DNA from: Odobenus rosmarus divergens
Lineage: Eukaryota > Chordata > Mammalia > Carnivora > Odobenidae
Length of the DNA: 64,000 nt
NCBI RefSeq assembly: GCF_000321225.1
Contig: NW_004450275.1
Location: 7,651,039-7,715,038 of the forward strand
Reading direction: 5' to 3'
Shown: positions 1 through 11,379 of the stretch, piece by piece
Layout: the number at the start of each line of letters is the position of its first letter
Numbering within the stretch: the stretch's first letter is position 1
Position numbers and translations under genes: made by a program
Notes under the pieces: generated by a model
What the model was told of the DNA's origin: nothing
The model's database searches: none
What the model saw: the letters and a program-made list of their open reading frames with translations, nothing else

Positions 1-2432
1 GGTCTGTGCAGAGTCTAAAGATAGAATACATGAGGCATATGTGTTTGTTACTGAACTTCCTTATACATCTACCCTTATACAACAAATGGGAGAGGTTTGG
101 GTAGAACTAGATCTGGATATGTGGTGCGCACGTCCTTATCCACCAAGTTCTAAGTCATCCCAAGTAATGCACAAATAGGACTTTTCACATCACTAGTATT
201 TTATCTCAATACAATGAAGCACCCGGGTGGCATAAGCCACAGGTCGTTTTTCTCACAATATATTTGTATTAGACCTATGGCTACTGTATGATATGAAATT
301 ATACTGGTTTTTACATAGTAAAATATTATCAAACTATTGTAAACTATAAATATGAAGGCCTAGCTATAATTTTATAACATGTTCCTGACTTATTTTTAAA
401 TGAAAAAAAGATTATTTACCAAGTTATATGTATACACTGACATAGGTGGACAAGGATTTGAGTGAAATACAGAGAAAAATAATCTACTAGTTGGTACCAC
501 GGAATTATGGGTAAATATGTTTAAATTAAAAGCATATTTCAGTTACGACTGTAATTATAAATTATGATAAGAATAAGCAGAGAAAACCAAACAGCATCTT
601 GTTCAAAGAATTCTATTTAATCATAATTAAACATAAAGAGCAAATTCATTAAGATTAGAACCTGGGTGGTTGAGTGAAAATTCACAAAGCAAGATTTTTA
701 GAGGTTTATAGAAATAGGGAAGTATTTTAAAGCACCAGAGCAAATAAATGACACCAGCAATTATGTCACTATACTGATCAAGGCACAGTATCTTTATGTA
801 TCTTTCCGGAATGGGACCATATCCATGTAGTTGCTGCAATCCTATCTCATGGAGACAATCCATGGAGAAGGCAAACCACAAGCTTGAAACCTGTACATGG
901 CAAAACTTGTTGCTTATGTTCACTAAAGGAACATACCAAATTTAGGCTCTCATTTTATTATTTATTCTATTGCTTTCCACCACTTTTTTCTGTATATGAA
1001 GTTTAAAAACTAGAAACTTGGATTTTTTTGGTATCCAAGCAACAGAAAGAGGAAAAATCTCATGACCATGGGCAGGATAGTTTGAACTTTGAAAATGGCA
1101 ATGAATATCCCTTTGAGAGTCTTTCAAACTGAGTAGTGTGCTAGCTGAGAAAACACACTCTAATAGAATCTTCTTACGGTTCTTTCAGATAACAATGAAG
1201 ACTCTTTTTCAGAGAACCAGAAAAACATATTTCCTATGACAATATGTTTTTTAATCCTATTATTATAAATTTGCAAAGAGAATCCCTGTTACTCATGAAA
1301 AATAATATACAGAATCACCTTTAGCCTTTCCCACACATTACCATAATTTCCTGGCGAGACAAATCCATCTTAGCCTTAACCTCAACATTCCACAGCATGG
1401 CCTCTAAAAGATCATGCCATTTGTAATTACAAACATTTATGCCAATTGAAAATTAAATTTCCCGAGGCCTTAAATGTGATGTAGTATATAAAGTGTGAAA
1501 AGATGCCTTTGTAAACAAAGCATTCTCTGGAATTTGCCTATATTAATGTAAATTACTTGGAAACCCATGGTAAATGACAAAATGTCGCACTGTTAATATT
1601 TCTGGTGTCCTGTGTGTATAGCCCCAGTTTATGCTCACAATTACTTACTAAAGAAAGTGAAAAGCTGTATGGACAATCCAAATCAGGCCTTTAACCCAAG
1701 TGGCTAACACAATTCCAACTTTAGCACTCTTCCCAAAATAATCAACTGTCCAAAATAATCAACAGGTGATACCATGAAGTTGGTAATTTGGAGATGTTCA
1801 ATGGCTCTGTGACATTGCTACAGAATTAGCCTGGTTAATATGTCAATAATAAAACTGTAGAACATAAGATTTAGCATTTTTTGATGGATTCAGTCAATGT
1901 GCATGGGCAGTATACACTTAATATGCTCCAAGATGGACTGCACCAAATATCACAACCATGATATTTTATCTGTGCAGTTTCATTAGAATCTATTGCAAAA
2001 TTCCATGGCATGAACTGTGGATGGAGTTATTAACTACAAGGCTTTGTCTTGGTTGCTTAACTCAGAACACAGCACAGGGGAAGAAAAGAATGTGGTAATG
2101 ATCACAGGAAGGATTTTATCTACATAAAATGACACTTGTCTTTTGGAATATTTTTAGCAATTAAAGTTAATGTGGACATATAAGTCTTGGAATTAATTTC
2201 AAACCAAACAAAGCCACACCATGAAACCTTAAAACAGAAGGTGTGGCAATGTTGTCTTATTCTCCCTACTGCCTTTCAAATATTCCTCTTCCATAAGACT
2301 TCCCCATTCATTTGGGAGAAGAGGAGAAACAATACTCAAAATATTAAATTCTCCCTTGCTCCTTCTGGTTCCAACTTTTCTCGATGGAATGACAAAAATA
2401 AATTAATAATAATGATAATAATAATCATACTA
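1..2432. other. AT-rich stretch, nothing recognised
   Basis: No repeat family, splice-flanked frame or RNA gene was recognised here. The sequence is AT-rich with very few CpGs. Short frames on the minus strand near 627-1127 have no family resemblance and no flanking splice signals. An impure AAT/ATG-rich tract lies at about 2398-2427, just before the next MIR. Old, diverged repeats could be missed by eye. Confidence 0.5.
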
Positions 2433-2640
2433 TGATCTAACTTCTATTGAGTCCTTGCTGTATGCCAGCATTATATTAAAGGCTTTAAATGCTTTCTTTC
2501 ACTTGGTTCTAACAACACTTTCATGAGCTGGGAAACCATTATTAGACCGAGGCTACAGTGAGGTTAAACAACTTACTCAGAATCACTTAATAAATGACAA
2601 TGCTAAAGTTCAAACCCTGCCTGACTCATATAAACAAGAC
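2433..2640 (-). mobile_element. MIR SINE relic
   Basis: The plus strand shows the antisense MIR order. First comes a 'ttgagtccttgctgtatgccagc' type tail-side segment, then the conserved core near 'catgagctgggaaacc', then 'gaggttaaacaacttactcag' and a run of decayed tRNA-like head. MIR is an ancient tRNA-derived SINE shared by mammals and long inactive. This copy is heavily diverged, so its ends are approximate. Confidence 0.75.
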
Positions 2641-3641
2641 TTTTGTGTTTAATAGCATTTTCTGGTGCTAAGGCAACTATAGAAAGAAAAACTTGTGTAA
2701 AACTATATTAATTCAGGAAAAGTTTAAAGTCCCACTCTATCCTCAACTCAAACAATCAGTTGACCTCACCACTAATCATTTAAATATTTGTTTCAGATAA
2801 ATTACACTACGTGCTGGTGACTAATGGAGTGTTGATAATGACCTTTTGGTTAATGAGGGAAATGTACATCCTTTGAGAGGATGATGCTACTGAGATGATC
2901 CAACCATAAAAGGGCCATGAACTTTATGCTGATTTCCTAATTTTGATGATGCATTAGCTTTGATTTCCCCTAAACCATTCACTTTATTTTAGGAGGATAT
3001 AATCCTTTCTGTTTTCATTGTTGATACAACTGTGCAAGGTTAAAGTAAATGAACTGGCCCACATAGATTCTGCCTGCATCTTGGCCCTCCCCTGAACTGG
3101 GTTCTGACCAAATGAACTGAGCAAAGTAAACCAAAGAATTCTAGTTAATAATTCCACTCACTACCCACACTCAGCCTGAGAATTTTGCAAGAGAGTTTCT
3201 AGTGAACTTCCAGAGATAACAACAATATAGTTATGAAACCTAAGAACACTGTTTTAGTCCATCCTTGGACTGAGAGTGTACTGCCAGTGTGCATTCTCCA
3301 GGCCTATCAAATATTAATCAATTTGTTTCAGAGTCTTAGGATGAACAACAGAATGACTCAACAGTAATCAATTTCAGCCATTTAAATTACCTCAAATACC
3401 CAATCGGTGGTATTACCAAAACAAAAGGCAAATTTCTTCTTCGGAAAGAGTATTGGAATTGAAGTTGACTTTACCACACAAATTCAGAAGATGTCATTTT
3501 GCCTTTTACTAGCTTATATCCTCTAGGGTAGGACATAAGACAGATGTCTCTACAACCCTTCAGCTGTGCAATGGATGTTATAACTGCCCCCTCACATAAT
3601 AACAAGGAACAGGTGGATAAAAGACAAAGAAGTGTGTTAAA

Positions 3642-3910
3642 CATTGTAAATGGGTGCCTGGGTGGCTCAGTTGGTTGGGTGACTGCCTTCGGCTCAGGTC
3701 ATGATCCTGGAGTCCCGGGATCGAGTCCCGCATCGGGCTCCCTGCTCAGCGGGGAGTCTGCTTCTCCCTCTGACCCTCTTCCCTCTCGTGCTCTCTATCT
3801 CTCATTCTCTCTCTCTCAAATAAATAAATAAAATCTTAAAAAAAAAAAGAAAAGGGAAGCCAATAATATTGACCAAATACATTATAAAAAAAAAAAAAAC
3901 CATTGTAAAT
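3642..3910 (+). mobile_element. CAN-SINE with 3' extra segment and target duplications
   Basis: The element body is about 3652-3848. It has the tRNA-derived head with 'gcctgggtggctcag', the 'gggatcgagtcccg' box-B-like region, a CT-rich middle and an AAATAAATAAAATCTT tail. After the first A-run there are about 38 bases of non-SINE sequence (3849-3885) and then a second A-run (to about 3899). The perfect 10-bp direct repeat CATTGTAAAT lies at 3642-3651 and 3901-3910, so both A-runs sit inside one target-site duplication. This suggests one insertion that carried 3' flanking sequence. It belongs to the same subfamily as the copies at 37374 and 58067. Confidence 0.9.
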
Positions 3911-4138
3911 AATTAAGGGAGATTATCATCATATTGGCTTGACCTAACAGATATTTAATTGTATTGCAGCTCTGAGAATTCTGAATGAGGTTGGGGATCT
4001 CTGAAAACCTTCTACTTCTGGCATAACTTTTCCAGTTAATATGTACCTCCCTTTCCATATCCCATTTTCAAATCTATCCTTTTGAAAAATAGGCCAAAAA
4101 GAGCTCCTAATGGGCTTTGGTCTTTGTAAGAATTCCAA

Positions 4139-4354
4139 ACATCTATATATATTTTTTAAAGATTTTATTTATTTGACAGAGAAAGACACAGCGAGAGAGG
4201 GAACACAAGCAGGGGGAGTGGGAGAGGGAGAAGCAGGCTTCCCACGGAGCAGGGAGCCCGATGCGGGGCTTGATCCCAGGACCCTGGGACCGTGACCTGA
4301 GCCGAAGGCAGACGCTTAACGACTGAGCCACCCAGGTGCCCCAGACATCTATAT
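4139..4354 (-). mobile_element. CAN-SINE, inverted relative to the copy at 3652
   Basis: The body is about 4149-4344 and reads antisense on the plus strand: T-rich tail complement, 'aaagattttatttatttgac', a GA-rich segment, then 'gagccacccaggtgcc' at the head. The direct repeat ACATCTATAT at 4139-4148 and 4345-4354 marks the target duplication. It belongs to the subfamily whose sense strand carries a TTGTGTTCCCTCTCTCGCTG block. Only about 250 bp separate it from the plus-strand SINE upstream, so the two can form an inverted-repeat hairpin if transcribed. Confidence 0.93.
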
Positions 4355-4969
4355 TTTAAACCCTTTAAACCAAACAGCTTTTTTAGCCCAACATTATTCA
4401 TAGATTTTTTAAATCCTCAAGATAGGTCAGTGATTTGGTCATGGTATTTCTGTATACGAACGATGAATATTCCTATTCAGTAAATTCTAACCTCCAGAAA
4501 ATGAAATAAGTAGAAAACATTAGAATTTTTATATTTTAATCTGTGAAGTCTGATCCAGCACTTTGGATTTCTTACATCAAATTTCCATAATCATTTGACC
4601 ATTTATTTGGATATATTTTGGTACTGCTAGTAGTGGTTGAGAATACAGTGATGTGTGAGAAAAAAAGTTACAGAAGGTAACATGCTAAACTACAGGTAAA
4701 ATTGTACTTTTTGGTCTATTTTTTCATTCCTTTTTTTCAAGATTGCACTTTTAAAAATGTACTTACTTGAAGTGGTCAACTAAATAAAATAAAAAGAATT
4801 TTGGTGTGATTTAAGGGCTCGCCATATATTTAGATAATAAAGGCTGAGATTCTTCTAGAAAAGAGTTTTAAAGGAAGTTACAATAGCTTTAAAAATAGCC
4901 TCTCTTCAGGCCCACTTCAAAATGGTGGGGAATGGCCACCAGCTACTCACCTTGCCTTTTGATAGTCTT

Positions 4970-5200
4970 GAAATGTTTCTTGCACTCCATCCAGATTAAA
5001 CTGCCTGTTCTCTACACAACTTGGTGGGTCTTTTCAACGGATGTTCTTTCTGTAAGAAGTGCTTCTTCTCACTCTATCACCTCAGCAACCTCTTCCTTCA
5101 AACCTCTGCACTGAAGGATTCTCATTTCCCCAAGGCAGCATGTGATGCTCACGCTTCCATACCTTCAACACCCGTGGTACTTATTTCTACTTTGCAATCA
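4970..5200 (+). mobile_element. L2 LINE relic
   Basis: The sequence is loosely colinear with the sense 3' part of L2: a 'cctgttctct' stretch, 'ccttcaaacc' and 'tctcatttcc', with pyrimidine-rich composition. L2 is an extinct CR1-like LINE found throughout mammals. Identity is low and the boundaries are guesses. The short plus-strand frames at 4932-5248 fall in this relic and are not treated as genes. Confidence 0.45.
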
Positions 5201-5219
5201 ACTGATCCATCCCTCCATC

Positions 5220-5690
5220 CAGTCATTCATTCCTTGAGCATTTTTTGAGTACCTGTTAGGTAATAGACACTATGTCAGGTGCCAGAGATATAAAACAAAT
5301 AATACGCAGTATCTATTATAAAAAGTCTAAAGTGTTATACAGAGCTTCTTAACCTGGGTATTTCTTAACCCAAGTGAGCTTTTACGGTTCTGTTTAGCAT
5401 GTTGAAGTTTTATGCACACATTTGTGCATGTGTGAACTCCTCAGCAAAGGTAGTTTTAGATTTCAGAAAATTCTAGAGGAAATCAGAAACCCTAAGAAGG
5501 TTCAGACTTTGGTTTAGTGGAAAAGACAAATAATCAGTTAATTACAATGAATTATGTCATCAATGATAAAATAGGGATATGTATAGGACGAGATATGTTG
5601 ACTCTGTGATAGAAACCAGCAAGTGGTGGTGGCATCTAAGGAAATTTGGGGGGCAGAAGTGGTTTCTGGCTGAGTCCTGAAGGTTGGGTG
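5220..5690 (-). mobile_element. L2 3'-end relic, interrupted
   Basis: From 5220 to about 5335 the plus strand shows the antisense L2 3' end: 'cattcattccttgagcatt', 'gagtacctgttagg', 'caggtgccagagatat'. Material like the next antisense L2 part ('tttctggctgagtcctgaagg') resumes at about 5515-5690. Between them (5342-5510) lies a different segment, listed separately, that begins 'cttcttaacctgggta'. This looks like an older L2 split by a later insertion. Ends are approximate. Confidence 0.55.
5342..5510 (+). mobile_element. Possible hAT-type nonautonomous DNA transposon inside L2
   Basis: The segment starts 'cttcttaacctgggta' and contains 'ttatgcacacatttgtgcatgtgtg', a pattern seen in short mammalian hAT-derived elements. 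It splits two L2 pieces of the same orientation. I cannot see clean terminal inverted repeats or an 8-bp target duplication, so the family call is tentative. Confidence 0.35.
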
Positions 5691-5905
5691 CATTCTCACT
5701 CTCTACTTTTCTTCCCTGTCAAATGTCTCTTTACTTCCTTATCACACATTTATCTCTTAACCTACGGAAATCTAGCTCCCAGACTCACCACTGTACTGAA
5801 ACCACTCTGGTAAAGGTCATCGGTGATGTCTTCATTCCTAAAATCAACTGGTTTTCTAAAACCAATTGGCAAAATCAATTCCAATTTCAAATCTTTCATC
5901 TCAAA
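5691..5905 (+). mobile_element. L2 LINE relic, reverse-transcriptase region
   Basis: The stretch containing 'actgaaaccactctggtaaa' followed by 'ggtcatcggtgatgtc' matches the sense L2 ORF2 pattern just upstream of the reverse-transcriptase core. The frame is broken by stops and the copy is inactive. It faces the opposite way from the L2 3' end just upstream, so the two are separate insertions or a rearranged copy. Confidence 0.5.
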
Positions 5906-6650
5906 GACTTGGCATAGCCTAGTTTGTCTCTTGTTCATGTCAGATCTCAGTGGGTGCGAGGCAATTCTCCTGCACAACTCTCCTCCAAGAAGCCACTGGG
6001 GAACTGAGGCCCATCATAGTTTCTCTTCCTTGGAGTCCTTTTTTTCCAGCCATGGAAGGGAAAGAGAATGCAGATAGTTAAGAGCGTGGACAGAAGCCCA
6101 CATTATTAACTTCAAAAGAGGCTGAGGAATGTGGGGAGAGTAGGTGGGCCATTTGTTGAGTTCTCCCTGCCACTGCCACAATATTTAATATTTTGTACCA
6201 CATCAGCCATGGTGTCCATATTTTCCTCCATAATTTAGCAATTTTCTGAGCTCTCTTAACCTGGGCTAACTGTCATTTTAACAGGGATTCCTGCTTCTTT
6301 TGTCACCATGTAAGATAATGGAGGAGCTGGGGGCTATGTGTGTTTGTTGTTGGAGGGCCATTATCCTAAGTGGGAAATACACTTCATTAGAGATTTAATG
6401 CCAAAGCAAACACAATTTCTCTATGTTGAGATGATCAGCTCCATTTGATTAGAAAATGAGAATTGTATAACCCATTATCTTTCCATTTATCCTCAAGATC
6501 TCCATTACATCTATAATTATAGATAAATTGGACTTGAATTTGACAAATCATATGCCTTTAATATGTTTTTGCAGTACTCACAGTTACATAAAATCCAGGC
6601 AATATAGCAATTCTTTTACTGCCAATTATGTCTGAGTATCTTTTTTCTAT
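5906..6650. other. Unassigned AT-rich DNA
   Basis: No family or gene structure was recognised between the L2 relic and the L1 insertion at 6651. This interval is the left flank of the L1 and its target site, and holds short chance frames only. Confidence 0.45.
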
Positions 6651-7398
6651 TAAAACTCTGCCTACTCTGGGTATTCACCCCAAAGATACAAANNNNNNNN
6701 NNNNNNNNNNNNNNNNNNNNNNNNNNNNNNNNNNNNNNNNNNNNNNNNNNNNNNNNNNNNNNNNNNNNNNNNNNNNNNNNNNNNNNNNNNNNNNNNNNNN
6801 NNNNNNNNNNNNNNNNNNNNNNNNNNNNNNNNNNNNNNNNNNNNNNNNNNNNNNNNNNNNNNNNNNNNNNNNNNNNNNNNNNNNNNNNNNNNNNNNNNNN
6901 NNNNNNNNNNNNNNNNNNNNNNNNNNNNNNNNNNNNNNNNNNNNNNNNNNNNNNNNNNNNNNNNNNNNNNNNNNNNNNNNNNNNNNNNNNNNNNNNNNNN
7001 NNNNNNNNNNNNNNNNNNNNNNNNNNNNNNNNNNNNNNNNNNNNNNNNNNNNNNNNNNNNNNNNNNNNNNNNNNNNNNNNNNNNNNNNNNNNNNNNNNNN
7101 NNNNNNNNNNNNNNNNNNNNNNNNNNNNNNNNNNNNNNNNNNNNNNNNNNNNNNNNNNNNNNNNNNNNNNNNNNNNNNNNNNNNNNNNNNNNNNNNNNNN
7201 NNNNNNNNNNNNNNNNNNNNNNNNNNNNNNNNNNNNNNNNNNNNNNNNNNNNNNNNNNNNNNNNNNNNNNNNNNNNNNNNNNNNNNNNNNNNNNNNNNNN
7301 NNNNNNNNNNNNNNNNNNNNNNNNNNNNNNNNNNNNNNNNNNNNNNNNNNNNNNNNNNNNNNNNNAAATAAAATAAATAAAATAAAACTCTGCCTACT
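6651..7398 (+). mobile_element. 5'-truncated L1 insertion, body inside an assembly gap
   Basis: A perfect 16-bp direct repeat TAAAACTCTGCCTACT lies at 6651-6666 and 7383-7398. Directly after the first copy comes 'ctgggtattcaccccaaagatacaaa', the sense strand of the L1 ORF2 C-terminal region (LGIxPKDT in translation). Before the second copy is an A-rich tail of AAATAAAATAAATAAAAT type. The 673 undetermined bases between therefore cover the rest of a 5'-truncated L1 of roughly 0.7 kb, if the gap length is right. The intact target duplication points to a fairly recent carnivore L1. The 247-residue frame across the gap is an artefact of the N run. Confidence 0.88.
6693..7365. other. Assembly gap (673 N)
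   Basis: An unbroken run of undetermined bases. Its flanks show that it sits inside a young L1, a common cause of assembly collapse. The stated length may be an estimate. Confidence 0.99.
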
Positions 7399-10300
7399 AA
7401 AACATGGTAATGAGCTTAAAAGATAATAGCTAGAAACCCTTCAAAATTCATTGTCTGACCAAATAGTCCCTATACATTTATGTTCTAAATTACATTTATC
7501 TTCTATTGTTATTTATCAAATCTTTGCTATTTCATTAACAGACCAAAAGTTGGGTCTCATCATCTGATAAGGATGAGTACATTTATTGAATTGATGGAAC
7601 AGAAGATTTGAAATCAGAATATATAAGAGGTAGCTGTTTTTCACATATCTGGTTAACTTCAGCAATTTAATGCACATAAGAGTTAAATTTAACAAGAATC
7701 CCCTTTTTTTGGTCTCAAAACTATTATGGTTTTAAAACCTAGGTTCTATGTATAATGATAAGTTAAAGATGGAAAATTTTATTGCCTACATGCCTCTGAT
7801 TGGTGCAGACAAGTTCACAGAGCCTTTGAACTCACACCGATCTTTCACACGCCCCCAGGGTGGGTACCCTGCCTTCGTGAAGGTGTCATCCCATCTGCCT
7901 TTTCCTTATCTCATTCCTCCTCCCCCTTCCAGAAAGAAATGGCAAATGACTGTCTGGGAACTTCCTGAGATCTGCCTCCTCTTCCACAAGCAAACCTGCT
8001 CCTCCTGCCCTTGGAGTTAAAAGAGCCACCATCACGACAGGGCTCCAAACAGGTCCCTGGATTTTACAGTTTCTGGAATAACTGGCCTACATTTGGGACC
8101 AGGAAGCTATCGTTCCCTGCTGACGCCATGGCTTTCAAATAAAGCAAAGAGCAACCATATTTTATTCCCCAAAATGACATAAAGGAAAACATAAACAAAT
8201 CTGTTTCCCACGTGGCAGCTTGCACAGTGAAGGCCATTGTTCCCTGGAAACTCCAACTGACACACACCCCGCTGTGCCGGATCGACTGGCTTGTCCTCAG
8301 TTTACAGGCGTGAAGTCACAGCAGCGAAGGTCCCATCCCTTGGGTGATTTTCCTATTTGGTTGCACTGAGCTGTTTCCTGATGTACCCGAGGTGCCTGAA
8401 TTCAAAGCCATGAAGACAGAGAATCTTGCTGATATACTTGGTTTTATCCTTGGGAGAAATAGTATCTCAGGAAAAGAAAAATGATGGAAACTGGATTACA
8501 GATCATTTATAGAGAATTCCCTCAGGCAACGAACAGTGTTTTGGCCTGTTTTATGTAAAACAGTTAAAAAAAATATACAGGTAGAGTTAATCCTAACTAT
8601 ATTGGTTCATTTATCCATAAAGGTAGAACTTAAGAGAAGGATTTATGCTGCTTAGGGGATGCTTTGGAGCTAAATGAAAACCTCTGGGGGAAACGCATCA
8701 AACAAAAGCAGAACAAATTTTCAAGGAAATGAACACTGGCTGGTGTGCATGCCTGAGTCATGTTTATTAGTCAAGCCAGACAAATGAGGCCTATTCCCTG
8801 TGAGGGACGAGTGCCCAATGGCCACATGGCCCCTCCCACGCCCCAGTGGCCTTCTCATAGTAAGAGCAGTTCTGAGTTTCAGGAACTTATTCCAATCTCC
8901 ATTTTATTGACTTACTGTCTAATGAGTCCTTCTTTCTTCTACACCTCAGAAGCAATATTAAAAAGGAGTAAAAATGGAAGCACAATTTCTGTTTCAGTGC
9001 TACAGTCATGGGCAGAGGCCGTCCATAGTAGGCAGGGATTTCTCCTTCCAACATGTGAACAGATGGTATGATGGCAACAAAGAGAGATCCGAAAATAGCA
9101 GTCCCATCAGCTGGTCTCAGCATCTCTTCAATAAAAGCTTAGACCTAAGTATCTACGGCACGTCAGTGGTGGGCCAGGCATGATACTATAATACAAGCGT
9201 ACAAAAGATTAGTAGGATCCTCTAAAGTACTGCTATGCATTGCCATAGCAAACTGCTCTGCTCTGCCTGGGAGTTTATCTGAAGCATTATTATTGTTAAC
9301 CGTTAATTATCTGTCTCTCCAGCTTTGACCCTGAAGGTAGGGCCTTCAACATTGGTAACCCCCGCATGTGGCAGTGACTAATGCACAGCAGCAGCCCCAT
9401 TCGTGAATGATGGATAATGAATAAAGGAGTGAATGAACGGCAAGGCAATGCATTTAATCTGTTATTTAGGAGTTGTTGATTAGACCCTTTTCAGCGAGGG
9501 GGTAGTCTTTGGAGAACAGCACTAGAAAATCTTAAAGGAGGGCAGAAAAGAGTGAGTTAGAACCTAAGGGAGCCTTCAAGGACAACTCACCAAGTCTACA
9601 TCTGTGCCAAAACTCAAGCTTACTTATGATGTTTTTGCTGTAAATAAAATTTGAGAAAATACAGCTTGTGATAAAGATTAAGTATTTTTAACCCAACATC
9701 CCATAAAAGAAAATAAAGAGTTTTTAGGAGACGTCTCCTGATTTATCAGTCAATGGAGGCAGCAGATCTCCATGTGGGATCAGCAGATGGATTGATCATA
9801 GCATTGGCATTTGGAATTTGAAGCCAGCAGTACCTTTTTTTCTGGCATTAAATACTATCTTTTACATTTGTGGTTCAAATTTGTTTGTTTATCTCTGTGT
9901 GTAACAACATACTCTTTCTGGACCTCTCCTCTCTAATGAGCCCAACAGGCAGGTACATTTCTCCTGGAGATCTCCTGGTTTCCACTTTGGATATCTCTCT
10001 GAAACGTGAGATTTTTGCCAAACCAGGTCAATTCTCAGGCCAACAGCCAACCATTCTGCCGGCTGGTCAGCTCAGACTTAAAAAGAAGGCTGTCCTCTCT
10101 AACACACTGCCATCTTTCGGCAGTGAGAAGAATAGCAGAAAAGACAAAAGAAGAATTGAGGCCTTATTACCTGTTACTTGTCTCAGTCCACACATGGAAG
10201 CAGTGCTGAGGCAAAACCACCTGCCCCACTGGTGGAAGTTCTCTGGAACTGACAGACAAAACAAAACAAAACAAAATGGAGCCGCACTTCATGAACCTGC

Positions 10301-10404
10301 TTATAAATGGTTTACCCTGAAACAATTTCAATCCATACTGGGGTCAGTCTTTAATCTGTGAATGTATTCTTTAATTTGTTAACTACTACAAGACCTTTAA
10401 TGTT
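7399..10404. other. Unassigned DNA with no clear gene
   Basis: No splice-flanked coding frame or confident repeat was recognised. A weak L2-like 3' end may lie at about 9330-9440, where 'aataaaggagtgaatgaac' resembles the L2 terminus. The 163-codon frame at 9870-10361 (+) has no recognisable motif and includes an AAAAC tandem run near 10257-10275. It looks like a chance frame. 7800-8400 is somewhat richer in GC than its surroundings, without other evidence of function. Confidence 0.45.
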
Positions 10405-10407
10405 CTT

Positions 10408-10775
10408 TTTTTTTCCATCAAAGTAGAGTTGACACACAATGTTACATTCTTTTCAGGTGTATAACATAGGGATTTGACAAGTCTGTACGACGGGCTACGC
10501 TCTCCACGAGTGTAGCCGCCATCTGTCACCATACAGCGCTGTTACGACACCATGACTATATTCCCTATGCGGTTATCTGTCATCCCTGTGACTTATTCAT
10601 TCCCTAACTGGAAGCCCATACCTCCTACTCCCCTTCACCCATTTTGCACATCCCCCCACCCACTCCCCTCTGGCCACCGTCAGTTTGTACTCTGTATTTA
10701 TGAATCTGTTTCTGCTTTTTGTTTGTTCATTTTCTTGTTTTGTATTTTAGGTTCCACATATATGAGAAATCATAT
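10408..10775 (-). mobile_element. L1 3'-UTR relic (L1M type)
   Basis: The plus strand is the antisense of an older L1 3' end: 'agttgacacacaatgttaca', 'aggtgtataacataggga', 'gccatctgtcaccatacag', then 'ctctggccaccgtcagtttg' and 'ttccacatatatgagaaatc'. In sense orientation this is the 3' UTR running into the poly(A) complement at 10408-10416. It has many substitutions and no target duplication was seen, as expected for an old copy. Confidence 0.85.
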
Positions 10776-10879
10776 ATCCTCATTTTGTGTATGATCCCCT
10801 AATACAAAAACACACAATATAGGTTCCCTAAAGGCCATATATTTTGGGAATCTTATAGCACAATCCACCCTATTGGATA

Positions 10880-11060
10880 CAGGTGTTATTCATTTAACAG
10901 ATATTTTTCAGCACGTCTGCTCTACACCAAGCCATGTTCTGGGTGGTGGGAACACAGTAGTAAACAAGACAGATATGGTTTCTGCCCCCATGGATGTTGC
11001 AGCTCAGTGCGAATATTGGACATGTGGGATAAAGGCTAATATGGAAAGGCACAAGGATGA
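10880..11060 (-). mobile_element. L2 3'-end relic
   Basis: Antisense L2 pattern on the plus strand: 'tcatttaacagatatttttc', 'gggtggtgggaacacag', 'aacaagacagatatggtttc', 'cccccatggatgttgcag'. This corresponds to the final part of L2 before its terminal repeat. The frame at 10873-11169 (+) comes from this repeat plus the SINE head and is not a gene. Confidence 0.7.
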
Positions 11061-11130
11061 TGTAAGAGTAAGAGGGGAATTTTATCCATCTGAAATCAAA
11101 GTTTGCCTGCTCAGGAAGGGACCTTTAAAG

Positions 11131-11379
11131 AGAACCAGAGTGGGGCGCCTGCGTGGCTCAGTTGGTTAAGCCCCAACTCTTGATTTTGGCTCAGGTCGTG
11201 ATCCCAGAGTCTTGAGATAGAAACCCACTTCATCATACTCCATCCTGAGCATGGAGCCTGCTTAAGATTCCTTTTCTCCCTCTCCCTCTGCCCCTCCCCC
11301 TCTGGTAATAAACACTTTCTCTCCGTCTCTCTCTCTCTCAAAAATAAATAAATAAATAAATAAATAAATAAAACCAAAG
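11131..11379 (+). mobile_element. CAN-SINE, older subtype
   Basis: The body is about 11142-11370. The head is GGGGCGCCTGCGTGGCTCAG. The region after box B is diverged, with 'aagattccttttctccctct' in place of the younger CTTCTCCCTC block, and the tail is a long AAAT run (11341-11370). Imperfect flanks 'aaccagag' (11133-11140) and 'aaccaaag' (11372-11379) look like a decayed target duplication. It shares its older pattern with copies at 56391 and 58639. Confidence 0.88.

Noticed and set aside
6628..7371. 247-codon plus-strand frame
   Set aside because: Nearly all of it is undetermined bases. The readable start is L1 ORF2 and flank.
9870..10361. 163-codon plus-strand frame
   Set aside because: No recognisable motif, no splice or promoter context, and an AAAAC tandem run inside it. 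Chance is the simplest reading.
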